From contig NC_134841.1 in NCBI RefSeq assembly GCF_965363235.1, positions 62,641,078-62,705,077 on the forward strand: a DNA stretch of 64,000 nt, in the 5' to 3' direction. The stretch's first letter is position 1, and each line of letters starts with the position of its first letter. A program made the position numbers and the translations under genes. Below are positions 11,564 through 21,048 of this stretch, piece by piece. Source of the DNA: Mytilus galloprovincialis. Lineage: Eukaryota > Mollusca > Bivalvia > Mytilida > Mytilidae. The notes beneath the pieces are model-generated. The model had not been told where the DNA came from and made no database searches. It saw only the letters and a program-made list of their open reading frames with translations.

Positions 11564-12545
11564 CAGGGGCGGAAACAGGATTTTGGAAAGGGTGGGCGAA
11601 GTAATTTTTATTTTTACCTTTTTAGGCTAAAAAACATAAAATAAGTGTACAATGAACTTTTTACACGGTTCCTGAAGTTGGGCATGCATATTTTATAGTT
11701 GCTGTAAAGTGTAAGGGTCGGACATTTTTGATGCCGTATTCTCCCATTATAAAATGATTGGATAGATCGAAAGCCATGTACTAATATAATTGATGCAGTA
11801 AAAAATGGACATGGAAATTTCTCGTTTGTTTATTTAGTAAAACCTCACAATTTATTTGTTGTAAACAACATAGACGCCCAGTGGCGGATCCAGAACTTTT
11901 CCTAAGGGGGGGGGGGGGGGGCGCTGACTGACCTAGGGGGGGGGGGGGCTCCAGTCATGCTTCAATGATTCCCTATATAATCAACCCCCAGCCCCCCCCC
12001 TGGATCCGCCTATGACGCCGGGCTATCGATGCATGGAATTTACAATAGACCTACACGAGATAAGAAACAAACAAACATTTTTTGTCCAAATGTTTGGTTG
12101 AAATGATTCAGCCAACAAGGGAAGTGAGGGTTCCAAATTAACCAAAGTCTACGAATGAGTCTGAAAGGACAACGAATTTATGAATGACGGTCGACAAATG
12201 GAGACATAATGGCCACACCAAGCAGGCAGGTTGCAGTCGGGCCTTAAAAAAAGTATTCAATATATCAGTTCGGCGAAACAAATATTCCGGTCAGATATGG
12301 GATTTACATGCAAACCCCGGCAACAAAAAATAACACCCGTTTAGTATTCATCATGTTCATTTTATGCTAAATTATTATGTTTGAAATTTTTGTTTCTAAT
12401 AGCAAATAAGTGGACAAAATTATTGTTTTCAATCCAGATATATACGACCAGAATTTTTGATTAAGACAAAAATCAGGGTAAGATTTTTTCTCTCAAACTT
12501 CTCAGATCATTGCCCCCTCAACGCCACCCTCTGGATCCGCCACTG
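11564..12545. mobile_element. CAGWGGCGGAT-family element, long copy (982 bp)
   Basis: It starts CAGGGGCGGAAAC and ends GGATCCGCCACTG. The 5-bp duplication CCTGT flanks it at 11559-11563 and 12546-12550. The interior has no transposase frame. A short sister copy (11879-12014) with its own duplication sits inside, so family members were mobile after this one inserted. Confidence 0.75.
11879..12014. mobile_element. CAGWGGCGGAT-family MITE, nested copy
   Basis: It starts CAGTGGCGGATCC and ends GGATCCGCCTATG, flanked by ACGCC at 11874-11878 and 12015-12019. The interior has long G and C runs. It lies inside the 982-bp sister at 11564-12545. Confidence 0.85.
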
Positions 12546-12639
12546 CCTGTTGATACCATTTGTAGTGTGTTTTTTTTTTTATTTATTTAATGTTTACTTA
12601 TAATCATAATTAAGTGTTTCTCGTTTGTCGTTTTTTAGT

Positions 12640-13905
12640 ATAGATTGGGTCGTTGGTTTTCCCGTTTGAATGGTTTTACACATGTCATTTATGGGGGCCT
12701 TTAATTGGTGTGAGTCAAGGCTCTGTGATGAAGACCGTACTTTGGCCTCAAAAGAAACTTTAAGAACAACAGTTCAGAACAAAACCGCCAAATTTTGAAA
12801 TCTTCGGAGGAATACAAAAAAAATGTAGATAAAGCAATTATTGCACATAGAAAGAAAATTTACACATTGAGACTCAGATCCAATAAATCAAAACAGTATT
12901 GGAAACTACCTAACAGTAGAAAAAGAGGGACCAACCTGACATCCCTATCAACAAATTGTTCGATTTTTTCAAAAGTCTGAACGTCGCCTCAGTTGACGAA
13001 GAAAATACAAATATTCCAACTCTAAATTTCACACTGGTATTATTCCTGACTGTTGGTTAATTGGTTACATTAAGCCTGTTTATAAAAATAAAGGTAGCAA
13101 GTTGGACCTCAAACATTTTAGACCTATTATACCATTTGTTCATGCTTAAACAGAATAAAGACTATTCTAAACGAATGTGGTATCCCAAATGTGTGTGAAA
13201 CGCAATCTTTTATAAATTGCAAATGGTTAGTTTCATTCATCAAACTCAGACTTATAAAGATCAGTTTGTACACGTCTGGCATTCTTTACTTGAAAACTCA
13301 CCAAAAGCAATATATTACAAACTTTAAAAAAAAAATTGGGAAAAGAAGGTTATTTTGAAATTCTTGGGAACAAACTGTCCATTGATTTGTGTATATTTAG
13401 AACACAAATCACAAGCTCCTTCTGAACAAAGTAGATGGAATAATATAGTTAGAAACAAACGACTTCTATGTAAAAACAATGATATTGGCAATGAATTGCA
13501 TTATATATTAGAATGTAAATACTTTGAAGAAAACATGAAACATTACATGTCACATTACTATTTAAAAAATGCAAATTTCGTCAAATACAAGCAGATTACG
13601 TCTTAAAAACCAAATCAGAATTGATTAAACTATGTAAGGTCATAAAGATTATTAACACAGGTGTATGTGCTCCTGGCTAAAACAGACTTCATATTATATT
13701 GTCTTAGCAACTATTTTGTTTGTTCTGTCTTGTTGTAAATATTGTACATAATTGTCTTCTCTATACCTATATGTATATGGTTAATTTAGAATAAAGATAT
13801 ATTTATATTTACCTATAATGATTTATTTTTACAAATTGTGACTTGGATGGAGAGTTGTCTCATTGGCACTCATACCACATCTTCTTATATCTATATGTAT
13901 TACAT
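12640..13905 (+). repeat. Dispersed repeat split by a LINE fragment
   Basis: The left half (12640-12752) has 'ttggttttcccgtttgaatg' and 'gaagaccgtact'. The right half (about 13806-13905) has 'cctataatgattta' and 'gagttgtctcattggcactc'. In the uninterrupted copies at 17388-17610 and 62098-62300 these halves are joined, so the ~1 kb between them is a later insertion. Confidence 0.7.
12785..13800 (+). mobile_element. Degenerate LINE fragment
   Basis: Broken plus-strand frames resemble a LINE: AIIAHRKKIYTLRLRSNKSKQYW near 12830-12910, the RT-entry-like KPVYKNKGSKLDLKHFRPI near 13075-13130, and a late C-terminal region near 13355-13606 (ELHYILECKYFEEN). It has several stops and a large internal loss. 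It ends in an AT-rich tail (gaataaagatatatttatat), as LINE 3' ends often do. Confidence 0.7.
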
Positions 13906-13909
13906 CAAC

Positions 13910-14260
13910 TTCCCAACCAGTATCTACTCCTTTGCAACATTTATCAAAGATAAGCTAAATAGAAACTCTCTCCATTTCTGGAAGGAAAATAGAAATAAAA
14001 ATATTTCAATCAGATCAAGTAAAGGCAAGCTCAATGCTTATTTTTCCTTTAAAACTCTATTTTGTGTTGAAAAACAATTGGATCTGTGTATTAGATTAGC
14101 ACAATCAATCTGTAAGATTAGAATAAGTGCTCATCCATTAAAGATAGAGACTGATAAATATGCAGAACTCATAGAAAATGTTTACACTGTACATTGAATA
14201 AAGTTGAGGATGATATACACTTGGTGACTGAATGCACTGGCACTATTTGTCAAAAATAGA
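13910..14260 (+). mobile_element. Second LINE 3' fragment
   Basis: The frame reading FIKDKLNRNSLHFWKENR through KLNAYFSFKTLF to ISAHPLKIETDKYAE corresponds to the region just before the Cys/His motif of the LINE at 8.8-11.3 kb (SYFIDLWNTE, LRTYVTFKSVFG, MSSHHLRFESGRYQG). The frame breaks before that motif, whose decayed remainder (EDDIHLVTEC-like) follows. It is a separate insertion from 12785-13800, since it repeats an earlier part of the protein downstream. Confidence 0.65.
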
Positions 14261-16063
14261 ACCATAGATGTATGGGTTTACATCTATGATAGAACTGAGT
14301 GCTTTACTGAAATTTCATTAACTGCAATAATTTTCAATTTTAGACAATTTTTCGAAGTTTACATGTATATTTACACAAGAAAATTTAGATGTATGTAAAT
14401 GTTTGGGAAAGCATTTAAAAAAAATATGGAGATATGGATGAATATTTAATTGAAATGCAAATAAGTTACACGTATATTCTTATTTTGAGTGGTATAAGGG
14501 CTATAGTAATGGACTGTTAATGTTATTTGTATAATCTGGTTCTGTCCCGGCCTTATATAAGTTATTGTCTAACAAAACTTTAGTACATAAGAGATGATTT
14601 CAACTTCCAAGTTGTGAACTTTACATTTCTATATATAGCAACGTTCAAGTGGAACCTGCATATGGAGTATATATCTCCAAGTTGATACGATCTTTCAGAA
14701 CTTGCATTTCCCATCATGATTTCCTTGAATGAAGTTTCTACTTACTAGGAAGTTATTAAACCAACTTGAGTCCCAAGTATAGGGAAGTTGACAGCATCCC
14801 TTCAAAAATTTTAAGATCGCTATCACGAATTGGGTTTAGTTTAAACATATTTTATTGTTCAAAATGACAAAAGGATCAGACACAAGTTCTGTCCTCTTTC
14901 CCTCGAATTTGACTTACCTAATCACTCTCAGACATAAGCCCGAATTTACAATATACATTGTATTTCTACAAATTTATCTCAGCATGTGATCAGTAATCTG
15001 TTATAGATAAATAATGTGGTCACACTTTCTAAATGGTTCACAAAAATAGAATTGCTAAAATTAACTTTTATTTGCCTTTTAAAATCAATTTGAAGTTTGT
15101 CATACACAGCGTGAAATGAATAGAAAACAAAAACTAACAGATTTTGGGAAAAAGGGGGAGGGCTAACAAAAATTGTCCTTGAGTACTTTGATATATGGTG
15201 CAATATTCTTACTTTAATAAATTTTTAAAGATAATTATCGAATTTTAACTTATTTTGGAGTAGACGGTTTAGGTTTTATCATGTATTTGACTTTTAAAAT
15301 TATGAGTCCTAGGGATTTTTCTCTACACGGCATTTTTTTGGGGCTAAATTCATCTTCCCGAGTAATTTATTTCCAGGGACCAAAAGTTTTCCCTTAATGT
15401 CTTTAGCAAAGGATTCAGGTCTAAAGTTGCATTCAATTTCCCCAGACTATAGTTTTAAAAGACACCCTTGGCCCTCTACAAGAAAATCTGGCATAGACCT
15501 GTGCAAAATGAAGACCTTCTGACAAGTAATTCTGTATAAAACAATTTTCATTTTTTGGCATTGAAACTCATATGCCATTTGTTTTCCCAGTCTACCAATG
15601 CTGATAAGTCTTTCTGGAGAAGTTCAGTCTGCTTGGTTGGCCCACGGTGATGTTACGAAAGAGAAACCAGTCATCCGCGAATTATTTGGTCTTTAATGTA
15701 GATGCTGTTTCTAGCATGTCGTTAATATAGGCCAGGAGCAGTAAAGGTCACTGAATTGTGCCGTGGGGGTACTACAGAGAGTAATGGTACTTGGGTGGAG
15801 ACAGCTCTCTCTAGTATTACGCTCTGATTCCTGTATGTAGGAAGGAGCGAATCCATTTGTTGGTTTAAGTATATGGTTTTAAGTTTTATTATATAAACTG
15901 ACATCTGTACGCTATGTTCTAACAGACAGATATATAAATACAAATGTACCATACATGTCTCTGAAATTAAGGTCTCTTTTAAGTCATTATTCAAAATTTC
16001 GTGCTAGTGAAAGAACTACAAATTTTAAATAGCGAAAATAAACTTAAGACTTAACAAATAAAC
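14261..16063. other. Intergenic, nothing recognised
   Basis: AT-rich with only short shadow frames on both strands. No splice-bounded exon, RNA gene or clear inverted repeat was found. Confidence 0.4.
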
Positions 16064-16260
16064 TCATCATAGATACCAGGATCCAAATTTTATATTTACG
16101 CCAGACGCGCGTTTCGTCTAAAAAAAAGACTCCTCAGTGACGCTCGAATCAAAAAATGTTTAAAAGGCCAAATAGAGTACAAAGTTAAAGAGCATTGAAG
16201 ACCAAAAATTCCTAAGTTTTGCCAAATACAGCTAAGGTAATATATTTCTGATGATTAGAC
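16064..16260 (+). repeat. Dispersed bivalve-type repeat
   Basis: The segment with 'taccaggatccaaattttat', 'gccagacgcgcgtttcgtct' and 'ctcctcagtgacgctcga' is one I recall as a dispersed repeat in mussel and oyster DNA. A scrap of the same repeat opens the window. No protein is encoded. Confidence 0.5.
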
Positions 16261-17149
16261 TTTTTTTTTGCAATGTTGCATGATGTATTATTTTATTTTG
16301 ATTGGTGTCAAAGTCAATGGAACTGAGTAATTGGAGAACTACACGTAGGGTAAAATGTCAATTAACAACGATATTTTAATTTCGATGATATATATGTATA
16401 ACGGCTTGAATATGGGTCTTTAAATATGTATTTTTATTTCTTCGCCCATAATTTTGTTTCTTTTAGTTTTAGAATTAGAACCCTTTCAAAATATCTCAGA
16501 GTATTTTTTCTGTACTCTTTACTCTTGTATTTGAAATTATTCTCACGCAAAAACAATTTGCCTGACTGGTCAAGATATTCGACCGAAGAAGGCTCACAAG
16601 CTAGATGATCATCTATATTTATCTGACTTTGCTTTGGATATGATTAGTTAAATCTCGTTGCTTCAATATTGCCCCCTCCCCTTCCCAATGTTGTCGATGG
16701 TTTTTTTTTACTACGACATATTTATACTATCGCAAAGAGGATGTCCGGGGAAGGAAAATGTTCCATAAGACTTGAATTTGTAAAAGGTTGTGAACCAATA
16801 ACAGCAACTAGACTGTACAAGTCGACTCGGTATATCATATAGTGTTAAGTAGCGATTCTACTACATAAGGTAGAAATAGTTTTAAAATATTGAAAAGGTT
16901 TTTTATTTGTTTACAGAGGCGTATAGTTGCAACGTAAGTTACGACGACGCCAATGATTCGAGCAACCTTTTTTATAGGGGCTACCCCGGCGGCAACTTAG
17001 AAATTTCTTACTTTCCAAACTTCTTACTTGCTAAGGACTGGATTCTTTAAAAGAATGTTATAAGTCCACTAGACGGAGAATGAGACAGCAATTCTTCTGT
17101 AACTATTTATGTTGCCGTCCTCACCACGCTCTTCTTACGACCTGACTAC
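16261..17149. other. Intergenic, nothing recognised
   Basis: AT-rich. A 60-codon frame at 16426-16608 is hydrophobic and has no recognisable domain. From about 17.08 kb the text acquires CG-rich words (ctcaccacgctc, ttacgacctgac) that recur at 18.05-18.2, 19.8 and 20.2 kb. Confidence 0.35.
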
Positions 17150-17317
17150 GTTCATACTACGATCATCATTATCATTGTCATTTTCACATAAAATATATTA
17201 AATCTGTTCATACTACGATCATCATTATCATTGTCATTTTCACATAAAATATATTAAATCTGTTCATACTACGATCATCATTATCATTGTCATTTTCACA
17301 TAAAATATATTAAATCT
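17150..17317. repeat. Three tandem 56-bp units
   Basis: Units start at 17150, 17206 and 17262, each beginning GTTCATACTACGATCATC. The three units are nearly or fully identical by eye, so the expansion is recent. Confidence 0.9.
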
Positions 17318-17387
17318 CTCCAGGTTTTGTTTGTCTGTATGTAATTAGGACTTCTTGTCCATTTTCTCTAACGGCTCAACCATGCTT

Positions 17388-17610
17388 ATCGTTTTTATAT
17401 AGATTAGACAGTTGGTTTTCCGTTTGAATAGTTTTACGCCAGTAATTTGTGGGGCCCTGTATAGCTTGCTGTTTGATGTATAGCTTGCTGTTTGGTCCGT
17501 GTAGAAGGCTGTACCTTGGCTTATAATGGTTTACTTTTATAAATTGTTACTGACTTGAATGGAGAGTTGCCTCATTGGCACTCATACCACATCTTCCAAT
17601 ATCTATTGAC
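17388..17610 (+). repeat. Dispersed repeat, uninterrupted copy
   Basis: It contains, in order, 'gttggttttccgtttgaa', 'ggggccctgtatagcttgct', 'ctgtaccttggcttataatg' and 'gagttgcctcattggcactc'. Sister copies are at 12640-13905 (split) and 62098-62300. A 17-bp internal duplication, 'tatagcttgctgtttg', is seen in this copy only. Confidence 0.7.
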
Positions 17611-17750
17611 AGACCTGTGTCATCTCTGCTATCGTTCACTAAAATATCGTCATTTATGCTTGATGGACCAGCAATAGTTTGTATATTTGTTGGGTTGGTC
17701 AAACCGACATCTCTGTTGGATCAGGATTCGTTACTATCAGAGCTCCCTCT

Positions 17751-17908
17751 CAGGGGTGGATCCGGCCATTTTAAAAGGGGGGGGGGGTCCTAACCCAGGA
17801 CAAAAAAGGGGGGTCAAACTTCATGTCCCCATTCAAATGCATTGATCGTCCCCAAAAAAATTGGGAATTCCAACCCCTGGACCCCCCCCCCCCCTGGATC
17901 CGCGCCTG
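17751..17908. mobile_element. CAGWGGCGGAT-family MITE, copy 4
   Basis: It begins CAGGGGTGGATCC and ends GGATCCGCGCCTG, with CCTCT flanking at 17746-17750 and 17909-17913. The termini are more diverged than in the other copies. No coding content. Confidence 0.75.
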
Positions 17909-17913
17909 CCTCT

Positions 17914-18795
17914 GCCTCTACATCAACCTCTACCACCACGCCCACCGTGTTCTAGTAGATTTTGGTGGAATAACTGTATTGTTTCCGAAAAATCTACGTA
18001 TTAATCAGAAATAGAAGGAATGGAACTGTATTTATATGGAACACGATGTTGACGTTATTGCTAAGAACGTAGTAAAATCGCGGTATGAACGTAACGTTAG
18101 TATAATCGTGGTATGAACGTAACGTGCTATAATTGCAGTAGAAGCATGGTAAGATCGTTTTGCAATCGGATAATTCATTGTATGGGCGTAGTAAGAATTA
18201 ACGTGATGAGCGTACAGTGGGGTGCTCATTTTCGCCATATCTTTCCGCATGTTTTTTTTTCAGTTTATGTTCAGGTCTTTATGTTTTTGAAGTATACAGA
18301 TATTTCTATATGAAGATAACTTCAAATGCAAAATATTCTTAGCTTTAAAACGTGTTTGTTTTGAGAAAAATCATTTGAAATGTTGGATTAAAGGGTGTTT
18401 GAAATTTCCTGATGTTTTGTCAACGGGGGACACATATTCGCCGTTGTTACACATCTATTTAAAACCAAATAACTGCAGCTTATATTTATCAAATACATAT
18501 CATTATAGATGAATAGCAGACATTTGAAAGGTGTAAAAAACTGAAATTTAGGGCAATCAGTCAAAGAATTACTAAAGAAATACTTCTTTGAAATCGTTCT
18601 TTCATTCAGGAAATTGGCTGAAAAGTTTTGTCTGTTTTTCGGTCCCTTTGGTCTCATTTTCAAAAATAATCATTTTTGTTATAAAAATATAATTTACCGG
18701 CATCATATTTCTTCAACTTCAACCATCCTTTGAAGTTTTTACACCTCAAAATCATAAAACGGCGAAATTGTGTCCACGGCGAATATGAGCGCCCC
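17914..18795. other. Repeat-derived intergenic DNA
   Basis: The stretch 18050-18200 repeats words such as 'cgtagtaaaatcgcggtatg' and 'gtggtatgaacgtaacg', related to text near 17.1, 19.8 and 20.2 kb. This suggests one old element with internal subrepeats. The rest (18250-18780) is AT-rich with no gene seen. Confidence 0.4.
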
Positions 18796-19785
18796 CACGG
18801 GGGGGTGGGGTAACTTCCTATTTTTGGGTATACGGGGATGTGCCAAAAATATGGGTCATAATTTTGCGAGATTTTATATAACAAGAATGTGTCCACAGTA
18901 CACGGATGCCCCACTCGCACTATCATTTTCTATGTTTAGTGGACCGTGAATTTGGAATAAATTCTCTAATTTGGCAATAAAATTAGAATGATTTATTTAT
19001 TTATCAAAGGGAACATGAATACTAAGTTTCAAGTTGATTAGACTTCTACTTTATCCAAAACTACCTTGACCAAAAACTTTAACCTGAAATTTGCACTATC
19101 ATTTTCTATGTTCAGTGAACCGTAAAATTGGGGTCAAAACTCTAATTTGGCATTTAAATTAGACATATCATATCATAGGGCACATGCATACTAAGTTTCA
19201 AGTTGATTGGACTTCAACTTCATCAAAAACTACCTTGACCAAAAACTTTAACCTGAAGCGCCGGGACAGACGGACGAACGAACGGACGAACGAACGGACG
19301 GACGGACAGACGGACGGACAGACGGACGGACGAACGGACGCACAGACCAGAAAACATAATGCCCCTCTACTATCGTAGGTGGGGCATAAAAATGACCCTA
19401 CTTTTTAATGACATCCTATATTAAAATGCATTTACGTTTGATAACTGTATATTGATTTGGGGTATGATCTACATATCATATATAAATATGCTATTGAGAA
19501 TATATAACGATAAAATATATGTGCACCAAACGATGTCAATTCATATAAAAACTTATGGGTAGCTGGTATATTTGTGAATTATGAGTGATGATGAGTTAGT
19601 GCTTATATACAAGCATGGGTCATATTTTAAATATTGTATATAAGTATAGGTCATTCTGTCTTGAATATTTATATAACTATAGGGACTGAATTTCAGTGAA
19701 TGTTATATTAAAATGGGTACATTTTTTGAGGCAAAAATGGCACACCCTACCAAAAAAATATCGAAGTTACCCCCCCCCCCCCGTG
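18796..19785. mobile_element. ~1-kb TIR element with 8-bp duplication
   Basis: The ends are CACGGGGGGGTGGGG followed by TAACTTC at the left and, inverted, CACGG, a G run, then TAACTTC at the right. An exact 8-bp duplication AGCGCCCC lies at 18788-18795 and 19786-19793. That length fits hAT-like or other 8-bp-target DNA transposons. No transposase is present. A dispersed repeat (18881-19390) has inserted inside. Confidence 0.75.
18881..19390 (+). repeat. Dispersed 'gggcataaa' repeat, long copy
   Basis: It runs from 'aacaagaatgtgtccacagt' to 'gtaggtggggcataaaa'. It has two internal copies of a ~190-bp unit ('ctatcattttctatgtt' ... 'accttgaccaaaaacttt') and a CGGA/CGAA microsatellite at about 19263-19340. 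Related copies are at 59432-59693 (plus) and about 34238-34330 (minus). Confidence 0.8.
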
Positions 19786-19793
19786 AGCGCCCC

Positions 19794-20600
19794 ACTCTAG
19801 CCTGAAAGATCTCGATAAGCGTAGTGAGGTCGCAGAATAAGCGCGGTGACAACGTGGTATAATCGTAGCGGGATCGCTGTAGTGTCAACGTATATTTGTT
19901 ACACCTAACAGAAGTTCCAATTGAAACATGTGAAACTTTGTTATAAACAATGTCATAATATCAATTCCTGTTAGAACACATATTCTGTACCATTTATTCC
20001 GTTAGGAACATTTACTGTAATATTTATTCCAGTGGAAATAATATTCCAGAATGATGTTTCCATTTGGAACTTATATTATGAAGGAACTTCTATTCCGTGA
20101 CAGTAGAAGTGTAACTGGATGAGGACGTAGTTGCATCTTGAAAGCAACGAAAATTTACATTTTCATGCCGCTCATACCCGGCCGCGACCTCACCACGATC
20201 CGTTAATTTATTTTAGATCGCGGTGAGCGTGGTTCGATAGTGGTCTAGTGAGACAGGGGCTTTATATTCTAAAGATTGACATGTACATGCACAAACTCCG
20301 AAACAGTGATCTGGCTACGCTTCTTTTGTATGACCCGAACGATAACGCTGTATGGAGTCCTATGGAGTTTGGCACATGCATAGCCGACATCTATGGACTA
20401 TCTTCAATCATGAACCTATCCCCCTTTTAATGATAGCTGATTTCAGGGGACGGACAGATATATGTGAAGCATCTTGGTTTTTTTGCGATATGCATGGCCG
20501 ATTGACCAGATCTGACTTATTGTCAATATTTTATTTGAATGGCCTACAATCGGAACAACTCGGCCTTTCTGGTTGCACGAAGAAATAAGCTATTGTACTG
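19794..20600. other. Intergenic, repeat-derived
   Basis: Words at 19800-19890 (cgtagtgaggtcgc, gcgcggtgacaacgtgg) and 20170-20250 (gcgacctcaccacgat, atcgcggtgagcgtgg) resemble each other and those near 17.1 and 18.1 kb. They are partly inverted relative to one another, perhaps the remains of one element's termini. No gene seen. Confidence 0.35.
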
Positions 20601-21048
20601 CGTAGCGAGAATGGCCGAGTAGTTACGATTGAATGGCCTAATCAGTCAGTTCAAAGGGAGATAATCGCACTTTTTAAAAGACTTGTGTAAAAGTGATCAC
20701 ATGATCTAGCCAAATAACTACGTTTAAAAATATAGTTACCAACAATTTTGCATTGAAAAACATTACCATTGATTGTCACACAGAATGAAGACGATTTCGT
20801 AAATGAATTTAGTTCGTTTATTTATGTTCCTTATTGACATGAACGATACTTGTTCAATCATGATTATAAAATCATAATGAAAGGCGGAATAATTTTAGCA
20901 CTGGAATATGCACGACACGCAGTCTGAGGAATCGCTGTTGATCATTTAGAGCTAAGTTCCATTACAGTGGTACGCAGTATTTCATAAGTGACTGCATTTA
21001 TTATTTGTCCAAGCACAGTATTAAAAAAATACCTACATTTTGCATTTT
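20601..21048 (+). promoter_or_regulatory. Probable USP3 promoter and 5' UTR region
   Basis: This is the ~450 bp before the USP3 start codon. I see no TATA box at a convincing place. The word GAATGGCC (or its ATGGCC core) recurs at about 20537, 20610, 20631 and, inside intron 1, near 21285 and 21450. The transcription start cannot be placed from sequence alone. Confidence 0.35.
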
